DNA from: an uncultured Pseudomonadota bacterium
GTDB taxonomy: Bacteria; Pseudomonadota; Gammaproteobacteria; Steroidobacterales; Steroidobacteraceae
Assembly: GCA_903862885.1 (NCBI GenBank)
Contig: CAIOZU010000070.1
Location: 1 to 64,000, forward strand
Direction of reading: 5' to 3'
Length of the DNA stretch: 64,000 nucleotides
Shown here piece by piece: positions 35,042 to 44,529 of the stretch (position 1 is its first letter; every line of letters starts with the position of its first letter). The translations under genes were made by a program, and so were the position numbers. The notes beneath the pieces are model-generated. The model made no database searches, was not told the DNA's origin, and saw only the letters and a program-made list of their open reading frames with translations.

Positions 35042-37170
35042 CGTGCTTCCTTAGCGCCACCGGCGCGTTCTTGTTCCCATTGTGCAATCGAACGACCCTC
35101 CTTCACCAGCTTTTCAAGCAAGGGTGCCGGAGTCCAATGCATTGCGCCAAAGCGCTCTCGGTACTTTAGGACCCCCTCATAAACCTGCTTGAGACCGATG
35201 GACTCCGCATAAAACAGCGGCCCACCCCGATACCGTGGGAACCCGTAACCCAACGCCCACACCACATCAATGTCACTTGCTCGGAGCGCAATACCCTCTT
35301 CTAAGATACGAAATGCCTCGTTAATCAACGGGTAAACACAGCGTTCGACGATTTCCGTCACGGAGTGCTCGAGGGGTTGAATGGCCATCCGTACGGCAGC
35401 CGCTCGCAAGAGCGTGATGGCCTCCGGGTCATCGTGGCGCGTTCGATCGCCTGGTAGGTAGCGATAGTAACCCTTGCCGGTCTTTTGTCCGAGACGGCCG
35501 GCGGCATATAAAGCCATGTCCGCTTGATAGTAAGTAGGATCCGCTGGGTAGCGGTCGGCGTTGGCCTGATGGACCGTCACCCCCACATCAATACCCGCCA
35601 TATCAAACACTGCCAAGATGCCCATGGCCATGCCCCAGTCCTCAAGGGTACTATCGACCTGACGAGGGCTGGCGCCCTCTAGCACCATGCGCTGCGCCTC
35701 ACGGGCATAGCCTTCCATCATCCGGTTACCAATAAACCCGTAGCAGACGCGCGCAAGGACCGGCGTCTTTCTGAGCCGCTTAGCGAGGTCGAGTGTCGTG
35801 CGAATCACAGACCCTGACGTCTCATCGGTTCTTACCACTTCAAGCAGTGGCATCACATTCGCCGGTGAAAAGAAATGCATACCAATCACATCAGACGGTC
35901 GCTTTGTGGCAGCTGAAATCTTTGCAATATCTAGCGTGGACGTATTGGTCGCGAGCACTGCGCCCGGCTTTGCGATGCGATCAAGGGTTTCGAATATCTT
36001 TTGCTTGAGTTCGAGACTCTCAAATACAGCCTCTACAATCACATCGGCGCTACTTAAGTCTGCGTAGTCGAGCGTGCCTTTGATCAGAGCGAGCCTCGCT
36101 GCCTTCTCGATTTCCGTGATGCGCCCACGCTTCACCATCGAGTCATAGGTCTTCGTAATTGCCGCCAATCCTCGATCCAGAGCCGTAGTGCTCGTATCGA
36201 GCAGGGTCACGGGAATATTGGCGTTGGCAAAGCAAATGGCGATCCCTCCACCCATGGTACCGGCGCCCACGACCGCGGCCACGCCCACCGGTCGCGCTAT
36301 CAGGTCCTTTGGCAACCCCGGCACACGGCGCGTCTCGCGTTCGGCAAAAAATACATGCACGAGCGCCCGTGACTCATCAGTGGCCTTGGCGACATTGGCC
36401 TGCTCAGTCTCATAAATCAGGCCCGCCTCAAAATCCAAAGTAGCCGACTGGGCGACCACCTCGATTGCATGCAGTGCCGCATGTCGATTGGGATACTGGC
36501 GTCGTGCCTGCTCCTTAAGTCGCTCGATAGCCGTTGGGGTGACACTCGTCGGGTCAACCCTACGATCGCACGTGCGGCGCGGCCCCTGACCTCTGCTCAG
36601 CAGGGCTTTAACATACTGAAGTGCTCCCTGCTTGAGATCACCACTAAGCTCTTCATCCAGAAATCCCCACTGACAGGCTGTACTCGTATCAACAGGACGC
36701 GCGCTTAAAATAAATTCAAGTGTGCGCTCGGCACCAATCAGGCGTGGCATCCGTTGCGTACCACCGGCACCTGGAAATACCCCGAGCGTTACTTCAGGCA
36801 AAGCAAAGCGCGTACCGACACTGGCTACTCGATAATGACCGGCGAGAGACAGCTCGAGGCCCCCTCCCATCACCGTGCCGTGCATGGCCATCACCACGGG
36901 GATTGACAGCTGCTCGATCTGACGGAACAGATCGCGATATTCAGCCTCTTTTGGGGGTCCGGCAAATTCACTGATATCTGCCCCCGAAAAGAAGGTTGAG
37001 CCCTCGCACAGCAGGAGCACCGCACGCACCCCAGCCTGCTCACGAATCTGAGAAATTGCGGAGAACAAGCCAGCACGCACAGCGGCAGTGATGGTATTCA
37101 CCGGTGGGTTAGCGACAGTGATCACCGCCACACCATCACTCTGTTCCCAGCGCACAATTAAATCGGTCAT
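35038..37170 (-). CDS. Bifunctional enoyl-CoA hydratase / 3-hydroxyacyl-CoA dehydrogenase (FadB/FadJ-like)
   Basis: 710 residues from the ATG at 37170, preceded by GGAG; a GTG 12 bases earlier is less likely. An enoyl-CoA hydratase domain (about 1-190) keeps the catalytic Glu residues in GGGLELSLAG and LPEVTLGVFPGAGGTQ. The NAD domain begins at VVGAGTMGGGIA (about residue 305), with ATNTSTLDI and GMHFFSPANVMPLLEVV. The length matches the peroxisomal multifunctional type. It sits in a MarR / this gene / amidohydrolase unit. A beta-oxidation-like step on an aryl acyl-CoA is the likely job; the substrate is unknown. Confidence 0.88.
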   Translation of the reverse strand: MTDLIVRWEQSDGVAVITVANPPVNTITAAVRAGLFSAISQIREQAGVRAVLLLCEGSTFFSGADISEFAGPPKEAEYRDLFRQIEQLSIPVVMAMHGTVMGGGLELSLAGHYRVASVGTRFALPEVTLGVFPGAGGTQRMPRLIGAERTLEFILSARPVDTSTACQWGFLDEELSGDLKQGALQYVKALLSRGQGPRRTCDRRVDPTSVTPTAIERLKEQARRQYPNRHAALHAIEVVAQSATLDFEAGLIYETEQANVAKATDESRALVHVFFAERETRRVPGLPKDLIARPVGVAAVVGAGTMGGGIAICFANANIPVTLLDTSTTALDRGLAAITKTYDSMVKRGRITEIEKAARLALIKGTLDYADLSSADVIVEAVFESLELKQKIFETLDRIAKPGAVLATNTSTLDIAKISAATKRPSDVIGMHFFSPANVMPLLEVVRTDETSGSVIRTTLDLAKRLRKTPVLARVCYGFIGNRMMEGYAREAQRMVLEGASPRQVDSTLEDWGMAMGILAVFDMAGIDVGVTVHQANADRYPADPTYYQADMALYAAGRLGQKTGKGYYRYLPGDRTRHDDPEAITLLRAAAVRMAIQPLEHSVTEIVERCVYPLINEAFRILEEGIALRASDIDVVWALGYGFPRYRGGPLFYAESIGLKQVYEGVLKYRERFGAMHWTPAPLLEKLVKEGRSIAQWEQERAGGAKEAR

Positions 37171-37200
37171 ACACTTCTCCACTTGCCATTCATTGGCATG

Positions 37201-37686
37201 CTAATCCGCCTTTGGGGCAGACAGTCGCAGGTGACTTAGCTGCTCCAGCATCGTTAACAACTGTTGCTGCCTTTGAGTACCGAGAAGTTGCACAATGCGA
37301 CTCTCATGAATGCGTTCTGCTTTCTGAACACGCGCCACTAACTTCTCACCGGCCGGCAGTAGATACAAACAATTACTTCTTCGATCAGTGAGCGAGGGAC
37401 GACGAATGGCCAGTCCACGCCGCTTCAGTTCATTGAGCAAAGGCACTAAGTTCGCGCGCTTAATCGATAATTGATCACAGAGCGCAGATTGACTGAGCCC
37501 GGGATGGCGGCCAATCAAGAGCAGCACGGCATATTGACCTGGTCTTGTGCGTGGCGCGGATTGACAGGCGACAAAGTCGGCGAACACAGCCAACTGAGCG
37601 CGCCGCAGCATGTAACCCACATTTGATTCGAGTTCAGCGCTTGGAGCCGACGTTGGCTTCGGTGATTGAGGACGGGTGCGAGGCAT
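37201..37686 (-). CDS. MarR-family regulator
   Basis: 161 residues. The winged helix lies at about 45-115 (GLSQSALCDQLSIKRANLVPLLNELKRRGLA with the wing LTDRRSNCLYLL). It is immediately upstream of the FadB-like gene (30 bases) on the same strand. In many hydroxycinnamate systems MarR proteins (FerR, CouR, HcaR type) respond to aryl-CoA thioesters, so it may sense the substrate of its neighbour. An imperfect dyad, a candidate autoregulatory site, lies about 35 bases upstream of its start. Confidence 0.87.
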   Translation of the reverse strand: MPRTRPQSPKPTSAPSAELESNVGYMLRRAQLAVFADFVACQSAPRTRPGQYAVLLLIGRHPGLSQSALCDQLSIKRANLVPLLNELKRRGLAIRRPSLTDRRSNCLYLLPAGEKLVARVQKAERIHESRIVQLLGTQRQQQLLTMLEQLSHLRLSAPKAD

Positions 37687-37720
37687 GGCGTATAGAACGA
37701 CGACCAGAGGGCTTGTGGCA

Positions 37721-37742
37721 TTTGATTATGCACTATAACAAA
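37721..37742. promoter_or_regulatory. Imperfect dyad upstream of the marR gene
   Basis: The arms TTTG and CAAA flank 14 AT-rich bases, and the hexamer TGCACT occurs twice at 37729-37734 and 37744-37749. Position and composition suit a MarR operator, but symmetry is weak. Confidence 0.3.
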
Positions 37743-37778
37743 TTGCACTCAGCGTGATATCGGATCAGACAAGTCCAT

Positions 37779-39095
37779 TCACGGCGGAGACTCACTTTGG
37801 ACGGTCGGTACACTGATCCGAGACAGGATGAGGGCACCGAGCAATGAACCCACGCTCATCAACACCGCGATGAATTGAAGCCCGTAGCCCGCCTTAAACA
37901 AAAAGCCCACGATGATTGGGGCGAGAACCGAGGCACCGCGCCCGAGGCCCGCGGCGAAGCCGGTGCCAGTGGCTCGCAACTGGGTCGGAAAGGCGCGCGC
38001 CAATACTCCAAAAAGACCGACGACACCGCCATTGGTGCAAAACCCAGCCACCGCACAGACCAAAGAGAGCCCCGCGAGCGTAGCCTGCCCATGTCCAAAC
38101 CAGCACACCGCCACGGTGGAGGTGACCAGCAACAGCATCGTCAGCGCCTTGACGCCAAAGCGAGCACTGAGCAAGCCAAGCGCGGCGCCACCGAGTGCAC
38201 CGCCCACATTTGCCCACACCAACACACCCGCGGCGGAGGCGGCTGTAAAGCCCATATCGACGACGATTTTTGGTATCCACTTCAGGATGAAGTAAAAGGT
38301 CGTGATGTGCAGAAAGTAGGTGATGGTCAGTGCCATGGTGAGCGGCAACAGGGCGGGCTTGAATATGGCAATCAACGGAACCGATACGGCGCGCGGTGTG
38401 GCGGCCGGGAGAGCTGTCATGAGTGGGTGGCCGATGCGCTGCAGCGTTTGATTAACCCGCTGCAGTGCACGCGCTGGCCGCTTTTCGAGGAGCCATCCCA
38501 CCGATTCGGGCATACAGAATAAGACGAGTGGGATAAACGCACCCGTCACACACGCACCAAACTCAAACACAGCGCGCCAGTCACTGCTTTTTAAGAGCAG
38601 AGCAGCAATCGATCCCCCACTGACTGCACCCAACGGGTAGCCAATGGCCATCATAGAAACGGCCAAATCGCGGCGCCGATCGCTGGCAAACTCAGTGGCA
38701 ATTGCATTACCCGCCGCCACCATTCCACCAATGCCAACGCCGGTCACCACGCGCCACACGCACAGTGAACCAATGGTATGCACTGTGGTGACCATCGCCA
38801 TACCAATTGTCATGACGGTGAGGCAGATCAGGACGGTACGGCGTCGGCCGAGATAATCCGCTAGCGCACCCAAAAGAACTGAGCCTAGCGCCATGCCCAA
38901 AAGCTCCATCGCGAGCACAATCCCGAGTGCACCCCGATCAATACCCCACTCCCTTGCGATGCCGGGCGAAGCAAAACTGATGGCCAGCACATCAAAGCCA
39001 TCTAAGGCAATCAGGCCGACCGTCACGGCGATGATCAACACCTGCATCGGCGTCATCGGATGATCAGCCAAACGGCGTTGGGGATCTTGACTCAT
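37779..39095 (-). CDS. Aromatic-acid:H+ symporter (AAHS) family MFS transporter
   Basis: 438 residues with about 12 membrane helices. The helix-1 motif LDGFDVLAISFASPGIA with DGFD is the hallmark of the PcaK/BenK/VanK family, and GALADYLGRRR is the MFS loop motif. It should import an aromatic acid across the inner membrane. It lies upstream of the MarR / FadB-like / amidohydrolase genes and may be co-regulated. A second AAHS transporter with the same motif lies at 41050-42354. Confidence 0.9.
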   Translation of the reverse strand: MSQDPQRRLADHPMTPMQVLIIAVTVGLIALDGFDVLAISFASPGIAREWGIDRGALGIVLAMELLGMALGSVLLGALADYLGRRRTVLICLTVMTIGMAMVTTVHTIGSLCVWRVVTGVGIGGMVAAGNAIATEFASDRRRDLAVSMMAIGYPLGAVSGGSIAALLLKSSDWRAVFEFGACVTGAFIPLVLFCMPESVGWLLEKRPARALQRVNQTLQRIGHPLMTALPAATPRAVSVPLIAIFKPALLPLTMALTITYFLHITTFYFILKWIPKIVVDMGFTAASAAGVLVWANVGGALGGAALGLLSARFGVKALTMLLLVTSTVAVCWFGHGQATLAGLSLVCAVAGFCTNGGVVGLFGVLARAFPTQLRATGTGFAAGLGRGASVLAPIIVGFLFKAGYGLQFIAVLMSVGSLLGALILSRISVPTVQSESPP

Positions 39096-39214
39096 GCGCT
39101 TATGCTACCCGTGCGGCTGCACGCGGCACGCTCATCGGTGGCTCATCGAATGATGAAACGAGTGGTGACCGCCAACAGTGCGCCAGCGGAAAGTACCAGA
39201 CAAATGGAGCGTGA

Positions 39215-39724
39215 TCACGCGACCGTAGAGAGCAATTCAAGAAGCTCGACCAACTGACGATGCCGCCCAGCACCCAAGCTGTCAGTCAGTCGTGACTCAT
39301 GCGCGACTTGTAGCTCACGAGCACGACTTAAAAGATCGACGCCTTGGGCGGTGAGCTCCAGGCGATAGGTCCTTGCGTCCTCCACCGATCGGCTCCGCAC
39401 CACCAAGGCTCGACGCTCGAGATCAGCGATGGTCGCTACAAAGTTGGCTTTTTCGACACCCAACGCCAGCGACACACGGGTCTGGCTGGCACCTGGATTC
39501 TGATCGATAAGGACTAAGGCCGAGAATTGGCTGGCACGCAGGCCCAGTGTCGCAAGTGACGCACTGAAATCTGCGGACACCACGGCTTGCGCGCGCTTTA
39601 GGGCATAGCCGACATCGCCGGCTAAGGAGCCAAGCCGCATAGGCCGAGCCGTCTCTTTCCGGCTGGGCATGGCTGCCTGTGGCTGCGCGGGCCGCCGTCT
39701 TGAATCGATAGGGATTGAGTACAT
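39215..39724 (-). CDS. MarR-family regulator
   Basis: 169 residues from the ATG at 39724, preceded by AAGGGG at 7 bases; a start at 39766 is possible. The winged-helix core runs from LRASQFSALVLIDQNPGASQTRVSLALGVEK in segments (about residues 65-110), followed by a wing with RSVEDARTYRLELT. It diverges from an AraC regulator across a 266-base region with a strong palindrome. It resembles the other MarR in architecture but not closely in sequence. Confidence 0.83.
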   Translation of the reverse strand: MYSIPIDSRRRPAQPQAAMPSRKETARPMRLGSLAGDVGYALKRAQAVVSADFSASLATLGLRASQFSALVLIDQNPGASQTRVSLALGVEKANFVATIADLERRALVVRSRSVEDARTYRLELTAQGVDLLSRARELQVAHESRLTDSLGAGRHRQLVELLELLSTVA

Positions 39725-39851
39725 AGAGAAGCCCCTTGAGCCTGATACTGCCTTCAGCTCGGTCATCTATCTCGATGTTCAAGGAGATTAAACTGTGCTT
39801 AAAGGGCGTTTTACTGAGGAAAAACAGGGGTCATCGCTTATTCTCACACAT

Positions 39852-39872
39852 AAATGCTGCGTCGCAGCATTT
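39852..39872. promoter_or_regulatory. 21-base near-perfect palindrome between divergent MarR and AraC genes
   Basis: AAATGCTGCG and CGCAGCATTT are perfect 10-base arms around a single T. A further GCATT half-site follows at about 39879-39883. The location between two divergent regulator genes, and the size and symmetry, fit a MarR-dimer operator that could control both. Confidence 0.6.
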
Positions 39873-39990
39873 TAGTATGCATTAGGCAATAGCACTCATC
39901 AGAAAAAAGGATTTCATGCCTAATTGATTGTCCCGTACAACTAAAGTCAGTCAGGAGCCACTGACACCACGACAATCAAAGGGGCTGTAC

Positions 39991-40959
39991 ATGGCGCAGA
40001 TCGAGTCTATTTCAACCGCCGGCATGGATCCGCGACGCAAACTGGCTTTTTGGAATGACCGGGCGTGTGAAAGCTTCTCCCCCCTAGTGTCCGACCCAGT
40101 CGACCTACGCAGCTTCAACGGCTCCATCGCCAGAACCACCGCGGGTGATATCACGCTGGCGGAAGTGTACTCAGAGGCCCAACTCGTACGGCATTCGCGC
40201 AGCCACGTTGCCCGCACCCGCAGCGCGATGTTCTTTCTGCACCTCATGCTAGAAGGCGAAAGCATTAATCGTCAGGATGGTCGCGAAGCCCATCTCAAAG
40301 CAGGTGACTTCACACTGTGTGATAGCACCCGTCATTACGAAATTCAGTTTCCGGCCGCGAACCGTATGTTGGTACTAGGCATTCCAGATGCCAAGATCCG
40401 CCGCCATATCGCTTGCCCAGAAAGTCTCGTCGCCGTACCCATGACATCGTCCAATGGGGTCTCAGGACTCTTATCGCGCTTCATTAGGAACTTTTGGACT
40501 GAATGCACTCAGGAGCTCGAGGATGCCGCAGCGGCCCGAGTGACATTAGCCATCCTGAATTTACTCGGCGCCACCTACGCAGACCTGCCGCGTGCTCAAG
40601 CCGGCCGCTCGTCCTTGGCCATCGCCCACCGTATCCGTATCATCAATTTTATAGAAGCCCACTTGAGCGATCCAGACCTGACACCCACCCGGGTCGCCGA
40701 AGCCTGCAAGATGACACCCCGCTACTTGCATCATCTGTTCTCGGAAGAAGAAGAGACCGTGTCCCGTTGCATCTTGCGCCGCCGCCTCGAAGCCTGCGCA
40801 CAAGCGCTGGTGTCCCGCGCCCAACGCAGTCGCACGGTCACCTCCATCGCTTTCGACTACGGCTTTAATAGTCCAACGCATTTTGGACGCGTGTTTCGCG
40901 CAAAATATGAGATGACGCCGCGCGAATATCGCCGCATCCAAATGGAAGCAGCGACTTAA
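39991..40959 (+). CDS. AraC-family regulator (AraC-binding-like sensor)
   Basis: 322 residues from the ATG at 39991, with AAAGGGG before it; a TTG at 39928 is rejected. An N-terminal cupin-like sensor domain of the FeaR/NphR kind (about 1-190) precedes a C-terminal helix-turn-helix pair (about 215-315). The domain ends VTSIAFDYGFNSPTHFGRVF. It lies next to the AAHS transporter and the aryl-ketone carboxylation operon, so regulation of that operon is a reasonable guess, not shown. Confidence 0.84.
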   Translation: MAQIESISTAGMDPRRKLAFWNDRACESFSPLVSDPVDLRSFNGSIARTTAGDITLAEVYSEAQLVRHSRSHVARTRSAMFFLHLMLEGESINRQDGREAHLKAGDFTLCDSTRHYEIQFPAANRMLVLGIPDAKIRRHIACPESLVAVPMTSSNGVSGLLSRFIRNFWTECTQELEDAAAARVTLAILNLLGATYADLPRAQAGRSSLAIAHRIRIINFIEAHLSDPDLTPTRVAEACKMTPRYLHHLFSEEEETVSRCILRRRLEACAQALVSRAQRSRTVTSIAFDYGFNSPTHFGRVFRAKYEMTPREYRRIQMEAAT

Positions 40960-40977
40960 CGGCAACGCTTAGGTTGT

Positions 40978-40993
40978 GCAGGCCTCCGCCTGC
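40978..40993. terminator. Weak hairpin between convergent AraC and AAHS genes
   Basis: A 6-base stem GCAGGC-CTCC-GCCTGC lies just past the AraC stop in the 90-base gap between converging genes. Short stem and no T-run make this a weak call. Confidence 0.35.
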
Positions 40994-41049
40994 CCGTACC
41001 CACGCTGCGCATCGCTCGGCAACCGGCAGCTTACGGGCTGCCCACGCAG

Positions 41050-42354
41050 TTAATCCTGAGGCTTTGCCTTCAAAAGCATCAACGCCCCAGCGGACAGCAG
41101 CGAGCCCATCGCCATGATCACGGCGACTAACGAGAGCCCCAAACCATTCTGGAACAGGTAGCCCGCTAAAACGGGCGCCAACGCTGCACCACCCCGACCC
41201 ACACCAATTGCAAACCCGGTGCCCGTGGCTCGCACATGCGTCGGAAACACTTCCGCAAACAGCATATAAAGACCTGCCACGGACGAATTCGTAAACAGGC
41301 CGCCCACCGCAACAATGGCCGCGAGTGCGGTCAAGCTGGCTGGACTTCGGCCGAACACGACGATCATGGCGCACGCTGCTAGCAGCGTGCAGATCGTGAG
41401 TCTCTTGAGTCCCACGCGCCCCGCTAACAGGCCGAATAGTGCCCCACCGGTCGCACCACCCACGTTCGCCCACATCAGCACCCCGGCGGCTGCCTTCGGC
41501 TGAAAGCCCATATCCACGACGATCTTAGGCACCCATTTCAGAATGAAATAAAAACTGGTGATGTGCGCAAAATACGCAAACGTCACCAACAACGTAACAC
41601 CCAGCAAACCGGGCTTGAGAATATCCATCACCGAACGCTTCTCAGCTTGCTCAGTCAATGGGTTAAGCGCACTCACCGGCTCATGATGGAATCGCAATAG
41701 AATCTGGTTGATTTTCTCCAACGCCCGAATGGGTCGCCGCCGATCCAGGAATGCCACTGACTCCGGCACAAAAAACCACACAATTGGAATGAAAGCCGCC
41801 GTGATCCACGCGCCAAACGAAAAAATGTCATGCCAAGTGGCACTGGTTAGCAACTTTTGCACAATCAATCCACCGAGCACACCCCCGATGGGATAGCCGA
41901 TCACCATCAGCGCCATGGCGACATTGCGTCGTCTTAAATTAGATACCTCAGCGGTCACGGCATTAATCGACGCCAGCGTCCCGCCGATACCAAGACCCGT
42001 GAGCAAGCGCCAGGCAAGCAGATCAGACACGGAAGCCGCATGGGCGGCACCAAACATACCGACCGTCATCGCCACGAGACACCCCAGCACGGTCGAGCGC
42101 CGACCGACTTTATCGGACACACCCCCTAATAAGACTGAGCCGAGCGCCATGCCAAACAGTTCCATCGACAAGACCCAGCCCAAGGTGGCCCGATCAATAC
42201 CCCATTCCTTGGCAATACCGGGTGAAGCGAAGCTGATCGATAGCACGTCAAACCCATCGAGCGAGTTCAGACCCACTGCCACCCACACGGCAATCCACTG
42301 ACCGAGGCTCATGACGCCTTCATCAATAATTGTCTTCGGATTTCTGCTTGTCAT
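41050..42354 (-). CDS. Aromatic-acid:H+ symporter (AAHS) family MFS transporter
   Basis: 434 residues from the ATG at 42354; a longer start at 42396 is less likely. DGFDVLSISFASPGIAKEWG in helix 1 marks the AAHS family, as in PcaK. It is a paralogue of the transporter at 37779-39095. It is the last gene of the aryl-ketone carboxylation operon (126 bases after the ligase gene), so import of an acetophenone-related or aromatic acid substrate is likely. Confidence 0.9.
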   Translation of the reverse strand: MTSRNPKTIIDEGVMSLGQWIAVWVAVGLNSLDGFDVLSISFASPGIAKEWGIDRATLGWVLSMELFGMALGSVLLGGVSDKVGRRSTVLGCLVAMTVGMFGAAHAASVSDLLAWRLLTGLGIGGTLASINAVTAEVSNLRRRNVAMALMVIGYPIGGVLGGLIVQKLLTSATWHDIFSFGAWITAAFIPIVWFFVPESVAFLDRRRPIRALEKINQILLRFHHEPVSALNPLTEQAEKRSVMDILKPGLLGVTLLVTFAYFAHITSFYFILKWVPKIVVDMGFQPKAAAGVLMWANVGGATGGALFGLLAGRVGLKRLTICTLLAACAMIVVFGRSPASLTALAAIVAVGGLFTNSSVAGLYMLFAEVFPTHVRATGTGFAIGVGRGGAALAPVLAGYLFQNGLGLSLVAVIMAMGSLLSAGALMLLKAKPQD

Positions 42355-42480
42355 CGTCTCAGCCCCCCAGCGACGCCTCCGACGAGGCCAGCCCATACAT
42401 CATTTTAGCCCATACCGTTATCTGCTACCCACCACTCACCGTCAACCCCCACCGGCTTGACCGGCCGAAACACGACGACA

Positions 42481-44478
42481 TTAGGCTCCGGTCTGTGGGA
42501 AGTCTTTCTGGCGAGCCGCGTAGTCAATAAAAAAATCCAGTGCAGCAGGATTGGCCATCGCGCTGCGATTGGCCGCCTTGTCCACTGGCGTGCCAAGTAA
42601 TATTTTACGCACTGGGACCTCCATCTTTTTACCAGTCAAGGTGTAAGGAATCGCGGGCACCTGGAAAATCTTGTCCGGAATATGTCGCGGCGTATACGCG
42701 CGACGCAACTGTTCAGCAATTCTTTTCTCAAGCGCAGGCGTCAGCGCGACTTCGTTGACCGTTTTGACAAACAACGGCATGAAAAAACCACCATCTGCCA
42801 GATCCAGGTTGACGATTAACGAGTCCTCGATTTCCTCGAGCAGAACCAGCGTACGATAGATCTCGGCCGTTCCAATCCGAACGCCATAACGATTCAAAGT
42901 GCTATCGGATCGGCCCATGACAAATGAGCCGCCACGCTCGTTAATCCTAAAAAAGTCTCCATGCCGCCACACGCCAGGAAACACATCAAAATAGGTTTCT
43001 TGATAGCGCACATTGCCCTCGTCATTCCAAAATTTGACAGGCATTGACGGCATCGGCTGAGTGAGCACTAACTCGCCGACCTCATCGATCACACTCTCAC
43101 CACGCTCGTTAAAGGCTTTTACCGACACACCGAGCGAAGGCGCCTGAATTTCTCCCGCGCGCACCGGCAGCGTAGGTACCCCGCCCACAAAACCGGTGCA
43201 GCAGTCCGTACCGCCACTGCCGTTGGCGACCCACAAGTCACGCTTGACGCTCTCGTAAAACCACGCCATGCACTCAGGCGTCGCCGGGGAACCCGCCAGC
43301 GTGATGCCGCGCAGCGACTTGAGGCTAAAGCGATCACGCGGCACGATGCCGGCCTTCATCTGCTGTGCGACGAAGGTGGGACTGGCCCCAAATAGTGAAC
43401 AGTCCGCATCTTGGACCAACTTCCACAAATTATCCTGGGTCGGATACGCCGGATGCCCATCATAGAGAATAGGTATCGCACCGGTGAGGGTTGATCCGAC
43501 AACGAAATTCCACAGCATCCAGCCGGTGGTAGTAAAGAAAAAATGACGTTCTCCCGGGTGGAGATCGAAGTGGAAAGTGCCATTCTTTAGTGTTTCCAGC
43601 AGGATGCCGCCATGCCCGTGCACAATGGGTTTTGGAAGCCCTGTCGTGCCAGAGGAAAATAGCGTCCACAGTGGGTGATCAAACGCCACTTGCTCAAAGC
43701 GAAAGTCGGCACGAGCGATCGCTGGCCGCTGCATGATGTCATGCCAGCGCAACGCGTGTGGCGTCGGCAGCGCCCGGTCATCTGGGTTCAGATAGGGCAA
43801 GTAAATGACATGCCGCACGCTCTGCAAACCCGCAAGAATCGTACTGAGCTCAGTACGCCGGTCAAAATCCTTCCCGCCATAGCGGTAGCCGTCAACGCAA
43901 AAAAGCAGTCGAGGCTGCAATTGCTGCAAACGGTCCAACACGCCTTGCGCGCCAAAATCCGGCGAGCAGCAGGCCCAGATGGCCCCAATGGAAGTTGTCG
44001 CTAGCATCGCGATCATCGTCTCTGGGGTATTTGGCATCCAAGCAACGACTCGATCACCTGGCACAACGCCTAGCTCTCTTAGCTGCGTCGCGAGTATGCG
44101 TACCTGACCCGCCAGCACCTCCCAAGTCACTTCGGTCAAGGGCTGGCGCTCACTCATGTGCAAAACAGCGACACCGCCTTGCGGTTCAGCGCGCAGAACA
44201 TGTTGCGCATAATTAAGGCGTGCACCAGGAAACCACTGGGCACCGGGCATGCTTCGCTTGCCGAGCACAGCCGTCGGCGGCGTCGACGCCTCAATTTTAA
44301 AGTAGTCCCACATGGCTTGCCAGAAGCCATCGATGTCCTCTACGGACCACTGCCAAAGGGCGCGGTAGTCTGCAAAGTGCAGGCCACGCTCTTGACCCAG
44401 CCACTTAATGAGTTGGGTGACGTTGGCGCGATCTATTTGACTGGCGCTTGGCGCCCACAGCAGTTCACTTTCTTGCAC
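42481..44478 (-). CDS. Acetoacetyl-CoA-synthetase-like acyl-CoA ligase
   Basis: 665 residues from a GTG at 44478 that has AAGGAG 6 bases before it; a GTG at 44493 overlaps that ribosome site. It is an ANL-superfamily enzyme: the P-loop LFSSGTTGLPKPIVHG, the ATP motif YQETYFDVFPGVWRHGDFF, and the C-terminal Lys in YTLTGKKMEVPVRKIL. The whole-chain pattern (WFPGARLNYAQH, GTDCCTGFVGG) is that of acetoacetyl-CoA synthetase. Relatives also activate aryl beta-keto acids, such as benzoylacetate in acetophenone breakdown. Next to a carboxylase, activation of an aroylacetate is the best guess; use on acetoacetate cannot be ruled out. Confidence 0.86.
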   Translation of the reverse strand: MQESELLWAPSASQIDRANVTQLIKWLGQERGLHFADYRALWQWSVEDIDGFWQAMWDYFKIEASTPPTAVLGKRSMPGAQWFPGARLNYAQHVLRAEPQGGVAVLHMSERQPLTEVTWEVLAGQVRILATQLRELGVVPGDRVVAWMPNTPETMIAMLATTSIGAIWACCSPDFGAQGVLDRLQQLQPRLLFCVDGYRYGGKDFDRRTELSTILAGLQSVRHVIYLPYLNPDDRALPTPHALRWHDIMQRPAIARADFRFEQVAFDHPLWTLFSSGTTGLPKPIVHGHGGILLETLKNGTFHFDLHPGERHFFFTTTGWMLWNFVVGSTLTGAIPILYDGHPAYPTQDNLWKLVQDADCSLFGASPTFVAQQMKAGIVPRDRFSLKSLRGITLAGSPATPECMAWFYESVKRDLWVANGSGGTDCCTGFVGGVPTLPVRAGEIQAPSLGVSVKAFNERGESVIDEVGELVLTQPMPSMPVKFWNDEGNVRYQETYFDVFPGVWRHGDFFRINERGGSFVMGRSDSTLNRYGVRIGTAEIYRTLVLLEEIEDSLIVNLDLADGGFFMPLFVKTVNEVALTPALEKRIAEQLRRAYTPRHIPDKIFQVPAIPYTLTGKKMEVPVRKILLGTPVDKAANRSAMANPAALDFFIDYAARQKDFPQTGA

Positions 44479-44529
44479 GCGACACTCCTTCACTCAAACC
44501 CGTTCCGGTACGCGCGGAGCGATCGTTCC

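Noticed and set aside
37875-38522. 215-codon plus-strand frame inside the AAHS transporter
   Set aside because: Antisense to a well-supported membrane protein gene; composition is that of a shadow.
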